A stretch of 64,000 nucleotides of DNA from Bog-159 sp963843255 (GTDB lineage: Bacteria; Acidobacteriota; Terriglobia; Bryobacterales; Bryobacteraceae): contig CAWJJQ010000009.1 in the NCBI GenBank assembly GCA_963843255.1, positions 930,001 through 994,000 on the forward strand. Direction: 5' to 3'. Made by a program: the position numbers and the translations under genes. A model generated the notes under the pieces. It had not been told where the DNA came from. It did no database searches and saw nothing but the letters and a program-made list of their open reading frames with translations. Below, one piece after another: positions 24,089 to 33,193 of the stretch; position 1 is the stretch's first letter; the number at the start of each line of letters is the position of its first letter.

Positions 24089-24748
24089 GTGAACGAGCGC
24101 AAGTATTCTGTATCGGAAGTGGGTCCGCGCATCACGCAGTTCCTTCGTCCGCTGTTGGATCAGTGCGGCTTTCGCGTGGATTACGAGATGGCCGACGGCC
24201 AGTCCGCGGACGATGATTTCGAAACCCCCGACGTGGTGGTGAAGTTTAGCGGGCCGGATGTAGACTACCTGCTGGGGAACCGCGCGGAGCTGCTGCTGGC
24301 GCTCGAACACGTGACCATGGAGGCGCTGCGCATGCCCTCCGAGGATCACTCGCGTGTTTCGTTCGATGCCAACGACTACCGCCTGCTGCGCATCGAAGAG
24401 TTGCGCATCAGCGCTGCCGCTGCTGCCGAAAAAGTAAAGCACACTGGCCAGCCCTTCCGCTTCAACCCCATGAACAGCCGCGAGCGCCGGGTGATCCACC
24501 TCTCGCTCCGCAATGAAACCGCGGTACGCAGCGAAAGCGGCGGCACCGGCGGGTTCCGTCACGTGGTGGTGTATCCGGCGGGCATGGCCAGCCTCCCCGA
24601 TCCGCCGCAGCCGGCATTTGTGCGGCGCGACGGCCCGCCCGATAGAGAACGGCGCGGTCCTTCGCGCGGCGGTCCTGGCGGTGGGCGCGATCAACGCGGC
24701 CGTCCCCCGCGCCGCGGGGGCCATGGCGGGCCTCGCCGCGGTAATTGA
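24089..24748 (+). CDS. jag: Jag/KhpB-type RNA-binding protein with RG-rich tail
   Basis: A 219-aa RNA-binding protein found after yidC in many bacteria. Residues 10-65 or so are Jag-like, residues 65-130 a KH-like fold (GPDVDYLLGNRAELLLALEH), and an R3H motif follows (MNSRERRVIHLSLRN). The last 50 residues are low-complexity and rich in Arg, Gly and Pro (RRDGPPDRERRGPSRGGPGG). Such a tail is not part of the core family and may add nonspecific RNA binding. The start is GTG 24089, 3 nt after the yidC stop. It overlaps mnmE by 4 bp. Confidence 0.85.
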   Translation: MNERKYSVSEVGPRITQFLRPLLDQCGFRVDYEMADGQSADDDFETPDVVVKFSGPDVDYLLGNRAELLLALEHVTMEALRMPSEDHSRVSFDANDYRLLRIEELRISAAAAAEKVKHTGQPFRFNPMNSRERRVIHLSLRNETAVRSESGGTGGFRHVVVYPAGMASLPDPPQPAFVRRDGPPDRERRGPSRGGPGGGRDQRGRPPRRGGHGGPRRGN

Positions 24749-26097
24749 ACCTCGACGACACGATTGTTGCGATATCCACGCCCACTGGACGCGGCGGGCT
24801 CGGTGTGGTGCGCCTCTCCGGCGCTCGGGCGCGTGACATCGCCGCGGGCCTTCTGCGCTTCGCCGGGCCACCGGACTGGCGGTCGTGGTCCTGCCAGTTG
24901 GCCGGCCTACTCGACGCGGACGCGAACCCGGTGGACCAGGTGGTGGTCGCATTCTTCGCCCGCCCGCGCTCCTACACCGCCGAAGACGTAGTAGAGATTT
25001 CGTGCCATGGCGCGCCCGTGGTTCTGCGGCACGCCGTCGCCATGGCCGTGGACGCAGGCGCGCGCCTGGCCGAACCGGGCGAGTTTACCCTGCGAGCCTA
25101 TCTGAACGGCCGCATCGATCTGCCGCAGGCGGAAGCCGTCCGCGACCTGATCGATTCCACCACCCTTTACCAGGCGCGCATCGCCGCGCAGCAGGTGGGC
25201 GGCTCTGTCTCGCGCCGCCTCGCGCCGCTCAAGGAGCAGCTTCTGGAGCTGATCGCGCTGCTCGAAGCGGGTATCGACTTCGCCGAGGACGACGTCAGCG
25301 TGGCGCCGGCCGCCGAGATTCTGCGCCGCCTGCAGCCGGTGATAGAAGGCATCGCGCGGCTGGCGGATACCTTCGCTTTCGGCGAACTGGTGCGCGCGGG
25401 CCTGGCGCTGGCCATCGTGGGACGGCCCAACGTGGGCAAGAGCAGCTTGTTCAACCGGCTGCTCGAGCAGGATCGCGCCATCGTCACCGATATCCCCGGC
25501 ACCACCCGCGACGTGGTATCGGAAGTGGCCGCCATCCACGGCATCCCCGTGAAGCTCTCCGATACCGCGGGCATTCGCCTGGGCGAAGGGCTGGTCGAAA
25601 CCCTGGGCATCGAGCGCAGCTTCCAGGCCATGGCGGACGCCGACCTGACGCTGGTGGTAGTGGATCTGTCGGCGCCGGTCGCGGTCGAGGACCGGCAATT
25701 GATGGACCGCGCGAGCCGGCAGGGGCGCTGGCTGCTGGTCGGCAACAAGTGCGATCTGCCCGTCCGCGCGGAACCGCTCGACGGCGTGCATCCGGTTTCG
25801 GCACTCACGGGGCAGGGAATCGAAGAGCTGCGGGAAGCCATCTTCCACGCGGTAGCGCCCGCCGGAGTCGCGGAAATGGAGACCGGCTTCATCACCAGCC
25901 TGCGGCACGAGCGCCTGCTGCGCGAATCGCTGGAATATCTGAGGAAGGCCTCAGGTGCGGTGGCTGACGGCATCCCGCACGAGATGCTGCTGCTGGATCT
26001 TTACGCCGCGCTGCGGCCCATCGATGCCATCACCGGCGCGACCACCGCCGACGACATCCTGAACCGCATCTTCTCCACGTTCTGTATCGGGAAGTAG
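24745..26097 (+). CDS. mnmE: tRNA modification GTPase MnmE
   Basis: With MnmG it makes the 5-carboxymethylaminomethyl modification on wobble uridines. It has an N-terminal tetrahydrofolate-binding domain (TIVAISTPTGRGGLGVVRLS), a helical domain, an inserted G domain with G1 GRPNVGKS (residues 226-233), G2 TRDVVSE, G3 DTAG, G4 NKCD, and the terminal catalytic CIGK. The 450-aa length is standard. The TTG start (24745) overlaps the jag stop (TTGA), so translation is coupled. Confidence 0.97.
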   Translation: MNLDDTIVAISTPTGRGGLGVVRLSGARARDIAAGLLRFAGPPDWRSWSCQLAGLLDADANPVDQVVVAFFARPRSYTAEDVVEISCHGAPVVLRHAVAMAVDAGARLAEPGEFTLRAYLNGRIDLPQAEAVRDLIDSTTLYQARIAAQQVGGSVSRRLAPLKEQLLELIALLEAGIDFAEDDVSVAPAAEILRRLQPVIEGIARLADTFAFGELVRAGLALAIVGRPNVGKSSLFNRLLEQDRAIVTDIPGTTRDVVSEVAAIHGIPVKLSDTAGIRLGEGLVETLGIERSFQAMADADLTLVVVDLSAPVAVEDRQLMDRASRQGRWLLVGNKCDLPVRAEPLDGVHPVSALTGQGIEELREAIFHAVAPAGVAEMETGFITSLRHERLLRESLEYLRKASGAVADGIPHEMLLLDLYAALRPIDAITGATTADDILNRIFSTFCIGK

Positions 26098-26107
26098 CGG
26101 CGTCCCC

Positions 26108-27163
26108 CTACGGCGTGATCTTGCCCAAAATCACAGCCCGCCGCGCGCCCGTGGCGGAGGGCAGATTGGATGCCTTGTGGCGCCAGGTCTGATAGGCCAG
26201 CACCGCGAACGCGATCGCCTCCTTGGCGTCCACGTCCACGCCATAATCCGACGAAAGGGCTATCACGACGCCCGGCAGGAAGGCGGCCAGGTGGCCCAGG
26301 ATTTGCGGATTGTGCGCGCCGCCCCCGGCTACGATCAATTCCCCCGCCTGGTATGGCGCGGCCGCCATCGCGATGGTCGCCGCGGTCAACACCGTAGCGG
26401 TGGCGATCAGGTCCGCGAGCGGCAGCCCGGTCTGCTTCAGCCGCGCCACGAATTCCGCGCCAAATTGTTCGCGCCCGGCGCTCTTGGGCGGCTTACGGCG
26501 ATAGTAGGGATCGGCCAGCAGCCGGTCGAGCAGCGGACGATTCACATTGCCCTGCGCCGCGATCCGGCCATTGCGGTCGCAGTTCTGCCGTCCGCCGGTA
26601 TGCTCGCGCGTGAGGGCATCCATCACCATGTTGCCGGGCCCCGTGTCGAAAGCGATCCCCGCCGGAATCACCGTGATGTTGGCGATCCCGCCGATATTCA
26701 GCGCCACCCGCGTGCGGCGCGCGGAGCCGAACAACAGGCAGTCGGCAAACGGCACCAGCGGCGCGCCCTGGCCCCCTGCGGCGATATCGCGCGTGCGGAA
26801 ATCCGAGACCACCGGCACGCCCGTACGTTCCGCGATTACAGCCGCTTCGCCGATCTGCAGCGTGCTGGCGCCGCCCTGGTGATAAATCGTCTGGCCGTGG
26901 CAGCCGATGAGATCGACCGGACCGTACCGCCGGCACGCCCGCAGAATGGCCCGCGCGTAAAGTTCGCCCAACAGAAAGTTGAGCCGCGAAATCTCGCCCG
27001 TATGCGCCGTGGCATTCGACACCGCCAGCAGCGCGCCGCGCACTTCTTCGGGGTATGGCGTAGATTGAGAGCCGATGGTCGAGACGCGCCGCCCGTGAAT
27101 TTCGACCACGGCCACATCGATGCCGTCGAGCGAGGTGCCGCTCATGACTCCGGCTACACGCAC
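26108..27163 (-). CDS. anmK: Anhydro-N-acetylmuramic acid kinase
   Basis: Phosphorylates and opens anhydroMurNAc released from peptidoglycan turnover. It is a sugar-kinase fold of 351 aa with the signature RVAGVMSGTSLDGIDVAVVE, LIGCHGQTIYHQG, RTRVALNIGGIANITVIP, FDTGPGNMVMDALT and IVAGGGAHNPQI. The start is GTG 27163, which overlaps the 3' end of mutS by 10 bp. The last member of the minus-strand run that begins at gdhA; it converges on mnmE with a 10-bp gap. Confidence 0.95.
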   Translation of the reverse strand: MRVAGVMSGTSLDGIDVAVVEIHGRRVSTIGSQSTPYPEEVRGALLAVSNATAHTGEISRLNFLLGELYARAILRACRRYGPVDLIGCHGQTIYHQGGASTLQIGEAAVIAERTGVPVVSDFRTRDIAAGGQGAPLVPFADCLLFGSARRTRVALNIGGIANITVIPAGIAFDTGPGNMVMDALTREHTGGRQNCDRNGRIAAQGNVNRPLLDRLLADPYYRRKPPKSAGREQFGAEFVARLKQTGLPLADLIATATVLTAATIAMAAAPYQAGELIVAGGGAHNPQILGHLAAFLPGVVIALSSDYGVDVDAKEAIAFAVLAYQTWRHKASNLPSATGARRAVILGKITP

Positions 27164-29754
27164 AAGCGCCTCAATTCGTCCTGCAATTCCGCCAGCAGCC
27201 GCAGCGCTTCGATAGGCCGCAGTTCGTCGATTTTCAGGTTCCGGATGCGCTCGGCTATGCCGTAGTTCAGCGGCTCGAAGAGCTGGATCTGCACCGGCTG
27301 TGCGGGCGCGGGGGAAAGCTCCTCGCTCACCACGTGCTCGGAGCGCTCGTGCAACTGCAGCACCTCTTTGGCACGTTCAATCACCTGCAGCGGAAGGCCC
27401 GCCAGGCGCGCCACTTCGATCCCGTAGCTGCGGTCGGCTTTACCCGCCTCGACCTTGCGCAGAAAGATGATGCGATCGCCGGCTTCCTTCACCGACACGC
27501 TCAGGTTGCGGATGCCCTCAAGCTGCTCGGCCAACTCGGTGAGCTCGTGGTAATGCGTAGCGAACAGCGTCTTGGCGCGCGTGCGGGAGTGGATGTGCTC
27601 GACCACCGCCCAAGCCAGCGCCAGTCCGTCATAAGTCGCCGTGCCGCGGCCGATCTCGTCCAGCACGATGAAGCTGCGCGGCGTCGCGGTATTCAGGATC
27701 ACGGCCGTCTCGGTCATCTCCACCATGAACGTGGAACGGCCGCGCGCCAGGTTGTCCGACGCGCCGATGCGCGTGAAGATGCGGTCGATCAGCGGCAGGC
27801 TGGCGGAATCGGCCGGCACAAACGATCCGATCTGCGCCAGGATGGCGATCAGCGCTGCCTGCCGCAAATAAGTCGATTTGCCGCCCATGTTGGGCCCGGT
27901 GATAATGGCGATCAGGTCGGCGCCGGAGTTGAGGTATAGGTCGTTGGGGATGAACCGCCCGGCATCCTGCTGCTCCAGGCGCTCGATCACCGGATGGCGG
28001 CCCGCCAGAATTCGCATCTCGCCATCTTCGGAAAATACCGGGCGCGTATAGCGGTTTTCGGCGGCTACCTGCGCCAGCGCGGCGGTCACGTCGATTTCGG
28101 CGACCGCCGCGGCGGTGGCGCGGATCCGCTGCGCGTGCGCGGAGGCAAACGCGCGCACCCCGGCGAACAGCTCTTTTTCGAGCGTGAGGATTTTGTCCTC
28201 GGCATCCAGCACCTTGCGCTCGTAGTCCTTCAGTTCCGGCGTAGTGAACCGCTCGGCGTTCACCAGCGTCTGTTTGCGCTCGTAATCGGCGGGCGCCAGG
28301 TGCATGTTCGCCTTCGAAATCTCGATGTAGTAGCCGAAGACGTTATTGAACCGGACCTTCAGCGACCCGATGCCGGTGCGCGTGCGCTCGCGCGCTTCGA
28401 TCTGCGCGATCACCTGGCGGCCATTGCGGCTCAGGTCGCGCAATTCGTCGAGCTCCGCGCTGCAGCCGGCGCGAATGGTGCCGCCGTCCGCCAGGTTGAT
28501 CGGCGGCTCGTCGGCGATGAATTCGAGGATGCGGTCGCGCGCTTCGGCCACTTCGTCCAGGCGCGCATGCAACTCGCGCAGCCGGGCGGCGCGCTGCGTT
28601 TCGAAACTCGCCTTCAGCGCTGGAATCTTTTCGAGCGAGCGGCCCAGCGCCAGCACATCGCGCGGATTGGCCACCCCCATGGTGATCTTCGCCAAAAGCC
28701 GCTCGATATCCAGGATGCCGCCCAATTGCTTGCGTAACTCCGCGCGCAGGATGGTCTGCTGCAGCAATTCGCCGGCCGCATCCAGGCGGCCTTCGATCTC
28801 GGCGCGGTCGAGCGAGGGACGCAGCAAACGCTGCCGCAGCAGCCGTCCGCCCATGCCGGTCAGCGTCTGATCGAGCACGTGCAGCAGCGTGGCATCCTGG
28901 CGTTCGCCCGCGAACAGCGGCTCCACCAACTCCAGATTGCGCACCGTTACCGCATCCAGCACCATGCTTTCGGAGCGGTCGTAATGCGTGGGGCGGTCCA
29001 GATGTTCGAGCGCGGCGCGCTGCGTTTCGCGCAGGTAGTGCAGGATGGCGCCCGCCGCGCACACGGCGGCCTGACGGCTGGCCAGACCGCATCCATCCAG
29101 CGAGAGCAGGCGGAAATGATCGCGCAGGGTGCGGTCGGCGTAATCGAAGCTGAAGATCCAGTCTTCCAGGTCAGTGCGGAGATAGCGCGGCCCCTGATCG
29201 CCACCCGCCAGCAGCGGCAGGTCGGCCGGGAAGAGCACTTCGCGCGCGCCCAGTTGCTCGATGGCTGCGCTGACTTCGGCGGCATCCATTTCCGTGACGC
29301 GGAACTCGCCGGTGGAAACATCCACGTGAGCCACTCCGGCGCGCTGCCCCAGGCGCGACACGGCCGCCAGGTAATTGTTCTCGTGCGATCGCAGGGCCAG
29401 CGAATCCGTAGCCGTGCCGGGCGTAACCACGCGCGTGACCTCGCGCTTTACCAGCTTCTTGGCTACCGAAGGATCTTCCATCTGGTCGCAGATGGCCACC
29501 CGGTGGCCCTTCTGGATCAGCCGCGCGATGTATCCTTCGGCCGCGTGATAAGGCACGCCGCACATGGGAATGGCCGCGCCTTTCTCCTTGTTGCGCGAGG
29601 TGAGGGTGATTTCCAGTTCGCGCGCGGCTACGACCGCGTCTTCAAAAAACAGCTCGTAGAAATCGCCCAGGCGGAACAACAGCAGGGCATTCGGCACCTG
29701 CTGCTTGATGGCATTGTACTGCCGCATCAGCGGCGTGGAGGCGTCGCTTGCCAC
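27154..29754 (-). CDS. mutS: DNA mismatch repair protein MutS
   Basis: Mismatch-recognition ATPase of 866 aa. The mismatch-binding N-terminal domain has LLLFRLGDFYELFFEDAVVA, including the F-x-E contact motif, and IPMCGVPYHAAEGYIARLI. The ATPase has Walker A GPNMGGKST, then DEIGRGTATYDGLALAWAVV and TLFATHYHELTELA. GTG 29754 is chosen because it shares its first base with the gdhA stop and precedes MRQYNAIKQQVPNALLLF; longer readings lie inside gdhA in another frame. No mutL is in the window. Confidence 0.96.
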   Translation of the reverse strand: MASDASTPLMRQYNAIKQQVPNALLLFRLGDFYELFFEDAVVAARELEITLTSRNKEKGAAIPMCGVPYHAAEGYIARLIQKGHRVAICDQMEDPSVAKKLVKREVTRVVTPGTATDSLALRSHENNYLAAVSRLGQRAGVAHVDVSTGEFRVTEMDAAEVSAAIEQLGAREVLFPADLPLLAGGDQGPRYLRTDLEDWIFSFDYADRTLRDHFRLLSLDGCGLASRQAAVCAAGAILHYLRETQRAALEHLDRPTHYDRSESMVLDAVTVRNLELVEPLFAGERQDATLLHVLDQTLTGMGGRLLRQRLLRPSLDRAEIEGRLDAAGELLQQTILRAELRKQLGGILDIERLLAKITMGVANPRDVLALGRSLEKIPALKASFETQRAARLRELHARLDEVAEARDRILEFIADEPPINLADGGTIRAGCSAELDELRDLSRNGRQVIAQIEARERTRTGIGSLKVRFNNVFGYYIEISKANMHLAPADYERKQTLVNAERFTTPELKDYERKVLDAEDKILTLEKELFAGVRAFASAHAQRIRATAAAVAEIDVTAALAQVAAENRYTRPVFSEDGEMRILAGRHPVIERLEQQDAGRFIPNDLYLNSGADLIAIITGPNMGGKSTYLRQAALIAILAQIGSFVPADSASLPLIDRIFTRIGASDNLARGRSTFMVEMTETAVILNTATPRSFIVLDEIGRGTATYDGLALAWAVVEHIHSRTRAKTLFATHYHELTELAEQLEGIRNLSVSVKEAGDRIIFLRKVEAGKADRSYGIEVARLAGLPLQVIERAKEVLQLHERSEHVVSEELSPAPAQPVQIQLFEPLNYGIAERIRNLKIDELRPIEALRLLAELQDELRRLCV

Positions 29755-31046
29755 TAGGCGTAAATTCCGCGCAGCCTGATCGCGTCGGCCACCCGGTCGA
29801 GCGCCAGCATGTAGGCCGCGGTGCGGTTGTTTACCCCGTGCTTGAGAGCGTATTCCACCACCGCGCCGAAGCTGTCGACCATGATTTCCTCGAGCCGGCT
29901 GTTCACCAGTTTCTCGTTCCAAAAAAAGCCCTGGCGATCCTGCACCCATTCGAAGTACGAGACCGTCACGCCGCCCGCGTTGGCCAGGATATCCGGGATG
30001 ACGAAGATCTTTTTCTCAGCCAGAATCTGGTCGGCCACCGAAGTGGTGGGGCCGTTGGCGCCTTCGCAGAGGATCCTGCAGCGCAGCTTATGCGCATTCT
30101 GCGAGGTGATCACGTTCTCGGTCGCGGCCGGCAGCAGGATGTCGCATTCCAGGAACATGGCCTCGGCCGGATCGATGTTTTCGCCTCCGGCAAAATCGCG
30201 AATGGAGCCGGTATCCGCGCGATGGTCCATCAAAGCGCGGGTATCCAGGCCGTTCGGGTTGTAGACCGCGCCATCGTATTCGATGACGCAGATGATCTTG
30301 AACCCTTCGCGCGACATCAGCTTGGCCGCCATCCCGCCCACGTTGCCGAATCCTTGAATCACCACCGTGGTGGCGGTGCGTGGCTTCTGGAAGCGCTTCA
30401 AGGCTTCGAGCGAAACGATCATGCAGCCGCGACCGGTGGCTTCCGGCCGCCCGCGCGATCCGCCCAGCGCCATGGGCTTGCCCGTGACCACGGCCGTTAC
30501 CGTGTGGCGCGAGTGCATCGAATACGTGTCCATGATCCACGCCATCACCTGGTCGTTGGTATTCACGTCCGGCGCGGGTACGTCGCGCTCGGGGCCCAGG
30601 AATTCCATGATCTCGGAGGTATAACGGCGCGTGAGCTTTTCCAGTTCGCTCATCGAAAGCAGGTGAGGATCGCAGATCACCCCGCCTTTTGCGCCGCCGA
30701 ACGGGATGTTCACCACCGCGCATTTCCAGGTCATCCACGACGCCAGCGCGCGCACCTCATCCAGCGTGACGTCCGGGCCGAAGCGGATACCACCCTTGCC
30801 GGGACCGCGCGCAATGGAGTGTTGGATGCGGTAGCCGGTAAATACTTCGAGTCTCCCGTCATCCAACTGCACCGGAATGTGGACTGTGATCTCCTTGGCT
30901 GAAGTCCGCAGAACTTTCCGCAGGCCATCGTCCAGATTGAGGCGGGTGGCCGCCTCGTCAAAGCGGGCTTCAGCGGCCAGCCAGGGGTTCTTCTCCTGCT
31001 CGAGCGACAACGTGGTGCTTGCCAAAAGGGAAACCTCCGGTTTCAT
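29754..31046 (-). CDS. gdhA: Glutamate dehydrogenase (Glu/Leu/Phe/Val family)
   Basis: Oxidatively deaminates glutamate to 2-oxoglutarate or the reverse. 430 aa. The catalytic lysine motif is CAVVNIPFGGAKGGVICDP, and the substrate region GKGGIRFGPDVTLDEVRALA precedes it. The NAD(P) Rossmann domain has TVVIQGFGNVGGMAAKL. Features such as VYNPNGLDTRALMDH and NAGGVTVSYFEWVQDRQGFF are typical of the catabolic hexameric type; a leucine or phenylalanine dehydrogenase cannot be fully excluded. ATG 31046. It shares one base with the mutS start, an unusual pairing of metabolism and repair. Confidence 0.93.
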   Translation of the reverse strand: MKPEVSLLASTTLSLEQEKNPWLAAEARFDEAATRLNLDDGLRKVLRTSAKEITVHIPVQLDDGRLEVFTGYRIQHSIARGPGKGGIRFGPDVTLDEVRALASWMTWKCAVVNIPFGGAKGGVICDPHLLSMSELEKLTRRYTSEIMEFLGPERDVPAPDVNTNDQVMAWIMDTYSMHSRHTVTAVVTGKPMALGGSRGRPEATGRGCMIVSLEALKRFQKPRTATTVVIQGFGNVGGMAAKLMSREGFKIICVIEYDGAVYNPNGLDTRALMDHRADTGSIRDFAGGENIDPAEAMFLECDILLPAATENVITSQNAHKLRCRILCEGANGPTTSVADQILAEKKIFVIPDILANAGGVTVSYFEWVQDRQGFFWNEKLVNSRLEEIMVDSFGAVVEYALKHGVNNRTAAYMLALDRVADAIRLRGIYA

Positions 31047-31081
31047 TATAGGCGAGCTTCGCCGTTGAGGTCAGCCTTCGC

Positions 31082-31588
31082 TCACCGCCGGAAGCCGGTT
31101 TCCTGCTTGAACGCCTCCAGCCCGTTGTACACGATCGGGCAGTAGCAGGCGCGGTCGATGAACTGCCACATCCGGCTGGCGATGGAACCGTTGCCCCGCA
31201 CCAGATGCGGAAAGCGCTGGCAGATATCCGGGCGCGCGTCGTACACCGTGCACGTATTGCCGTCCAGAAAGACGCAACTGCCGTCCGCGACCCGGTGCAG
31301 TATGGTTCCTTCCTCTTCGCTGGTGGCCGTGTACTCGGTCACGAATGCCGCCAGAGGGATCCGCAGGAAGCGCGCCAGGCGCTCCATGTCGCGCTCGGAT
31401 AGCTTCACCGTAGCCACCCGGCAGCAGTTGGCGCAGGTGGTGCAGTCGATCTGCTCCTGTACTCCTTCCGCGACGCGCCGCAGGATACGGTCGGAGTGGT
31501 CGTGCGTTTTCAGGTAGCGCCGGAAACGTTCGTTTTCGGGCCGTTTCTTCTCGCCGAGCAGCTTGATCTGTACCAGGTCGGTAATCAT
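31082..31588 (-). CDS. YkgJ-family cysteine cluster protein
   Basis: A 168-aa soluble protein with the cysteine pattern of the YkgJ/CxxCxxCC family, thought to bind zinc or an iron-sulfur cluster: DCTTCANCCRVATVKLS, CVFLDGNTCTVYDARPDICQ then RFP, and ACYCPIVYN. ATG 31588 overlaps the stop of the upstream HAD gene (ATGA). The cellular role of the family is not established. Confidence 0.85.
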   Translation of the reverse strand: MITDLVQIKLLGEKKRPENERFRRYLKTHDHSDRILRRVAEGVQEQIDCTTCANCCRVATVKLSERDMERLARFLRIPLAAFVTEYTATSEEEGTILHRVADGSCVFLDGNTCTVYDARPDICQRFPHLVRGNGSIASRMWQFIDRACYCPIVYNGLEAFKQETGFRR

Positions 31589-32193
31589 GTCCAGCGGATG
31601 TCCCGCGCCGCCAGGTCCTTCTGCAATTGCTCGCACGATTCAAACTGCACCGCGTCGATGCCCTGCAGCCGCGCGCCTTCCACGTACGCCGGGATGTCGT
31701 CCACGTAGAAGCACTCCTCCGGACGGCACTCGGCGCGCGCGATGGCTTCCCGGTAAATCTCGGGCGATGGTTTCATGGCCCCGACTTCGTACGACAGCAC
31801 CAGGTCGTCAAAATGCCGCAGAACGGGGTAGTTCCGGCGCACCATGGCGAAGTGCAGGGCATTAGTGTTCGAAAGCACCAGCAGGCGGTAGCGCTCGCCG
31901 ATGCCGGCCACCAGGCTGTCCGGAACCAGCGTATCCGGCAGGAAAATGCTGCTCCAGATTTCGCAAAACTGGTCGTAGGTGACGCTCATTTCAAGAATGC
32001 CGCTGAGCTGTTCCACGAAATCGCGCGGCTCCACCAGGCCCGTTTCGAAGCGATGCACCAGATCCGTCGATGCAATGCGCCGGGGAATGTCGGCCGCCGG
32101 ATAGTCGCAGAACTTCTCCATGGCGCGGTATCCCCGCGAAAAATCAAAGGGGATCAGAACCTTTCCCAGATCGAAAATGACCGTCTTGATCAC
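31585..32193 (-). CDS. HAD-superfamily hydrolase (YihX-like)
   Basis: A 202-aa phosphatase-type protein: motif I IKTVIFDLGKVLIPFDF, motif II LVLSNTNALH, and motifs III/IV SYEVGAMKPSPEIYREAIAR then CFYVDDIPAYVEGA. Note that motif I reads DLGKV where most phosphatases have D-x-D; the second Asp is replaced by Gly, as in some YihX-type relatives, so activity may be altered. The start is GTG 32193, 14 nt after the DsbA-like gene. The next gene overlaps by 4 bp. Confidence 0.8.
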   Translation of the reverse strand: MIKTVIFDLGKVLIPFDFSRGYRAMEKFCDYPAADIPRRIASTDLVHRFETGLVEPRDFVEQLSGILEMSVTYDQFCEIWSSIFLPDTLVPDSLVAGIGERYRLLVLSNTNALHFAMVRRNYPVLRHFDDLVLSYEVGAMKPSPEIYREAIARAECRPEECFYVDDIPAYVEGARLQGIDAVQFESCEQLQKDLAARDIRWT

Positions 32194-32207
32194 GCGTGGC
32201 AGGCCGC

Positions 32208-33128
32208 TCAGCGGGAGGAAGGCGCCGGCGCGGATGCCCTCTTGGCGGCGCTGGCCGGATGTTTCAATTCCGCATCCAGGATCGGTTTCAGCGTATCTAA
32301 CCGGATGGCGCCGTTGTAATGCTGGCCATCGATGAAAATTGTGGGCGTGCTCATCACCCCCACGTTGCTGCCGTCTTCGAGATCGCGCTGCACGGCCTTG
32401 CGCACTTCCGCCGAGTCCACGTCGGCCTCGAAGCGTTTCACATCCAGCCCGATGGCCGAGGCGATGGCCAGCACGGTAGGCCGCCGCAGGTCCGCATGGC
32501 TGGCGAAAAGGGCATCGTGCATGGGCCAGAACTTGCCCTGTTTCTGCGCGGCCACCGCCGCCGCAGCCGCGAAGGCCGCCTGCGAATGGATATCCAGCGG
32601 GAATTGCTTGAAGATCAGCCGCACCTGCGTCGGATACGTTTTCAGCACCGCCTGCAATTGCGGCGTGGCCAGCGTACAGTAAGGACATTGAAAATCCGAG
32701 AACTCCACGATGGTGATGGGCGCATTCGCCGGTCCCGTCATGGGCGCGCCGGCCGTGGGAACCTCGATGGGATCTTCCAGCAGCTTGTGCTCCGGAGGAT
32801 GCGCAAACCGCGAAGCCTCCGCATCGGCCAGCACTTCTTTCTCGTTCTTTCCCGCTTTCACGGACGCGATGACCACCGAAGCCAGACCCTTGCTGTAATA
32901 GCAGTTCGGATCCTTCACCCGGCACTCCGCCACCTTCATGGAACAGCCGCAGCTGCAATCCCGGGCGCGGATCAGTTTCAGCACGGTGGCTTTCTGTGCC
33001 GGCGACAGGCCGCTCAGATCGACGGCCGGCAGCGTCTCGAGAGTTGTCCAGTCCTGAGCGCCGGCCATCGCGGAGCCTGCTATGTACAGGCACACGATAG
33101 CGAGAGCGCGCAGACAGCAATTACGCAT
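32208..33128 (-). CDS. DsbA-family thiol oxidoreductase with N-terminal Cys-rich domain
   Basis: A 306-aa exported protein. After a signal peptide (LAIVCLYIAGSAMAGAQ) comes a segment with six cysteines (RDCSCGCSMKVAECRVKDPN C, residues 57-76). The thioredoxin-fold domain follows (ITIVEFSDFQCPYCTLATPQ) with active site CPYC at residues 148-151 and the cis-Pro loop GVMSTPTIFIDG. It resembles BdbD/DsbA-type disulfide oxidoreductases acting in the periplasm. The Cys-rich leader resembles CcmH-like or metal-binding segments, but I cannot assign it. ATG 33128 is divergent from the M48 gene with 65 bp between. Confidence 0.85.
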   Translation of the reverse strand: MRNCCLRALAIVCLYIAGSAMAGAQDWTTLETLPAVDLSGLSPAQKATVLKLIRARDCSCGCSMKVAECRVKDPNCYYSKGLASVVIASVKAGKNEKEVLADAEASRFAHPPEHKLLEDPIEVPTAGAPMTGPANAPITIVEFSDFQCPYCTLATPQLQAVLKTYPTQVRLIFKQFPLDIHSQAAFAAAAAVAAQKQGKFWPMHDALFASHADLRRPTVLAIASAIGLDVKRFEADVDSAEVRKAVQRDLEDGSNVGVMSTPTIFIDGQHYNGAIRLDTLKPILDAELKHPASAAKRASAPAPSSR

Positions 33129-33193
33129 AATTCTATTGTAGAATGGCGCGGGATGTGGTTGCTGGCCGTTTTCGCGGCGCCCGGGGTTAACGC

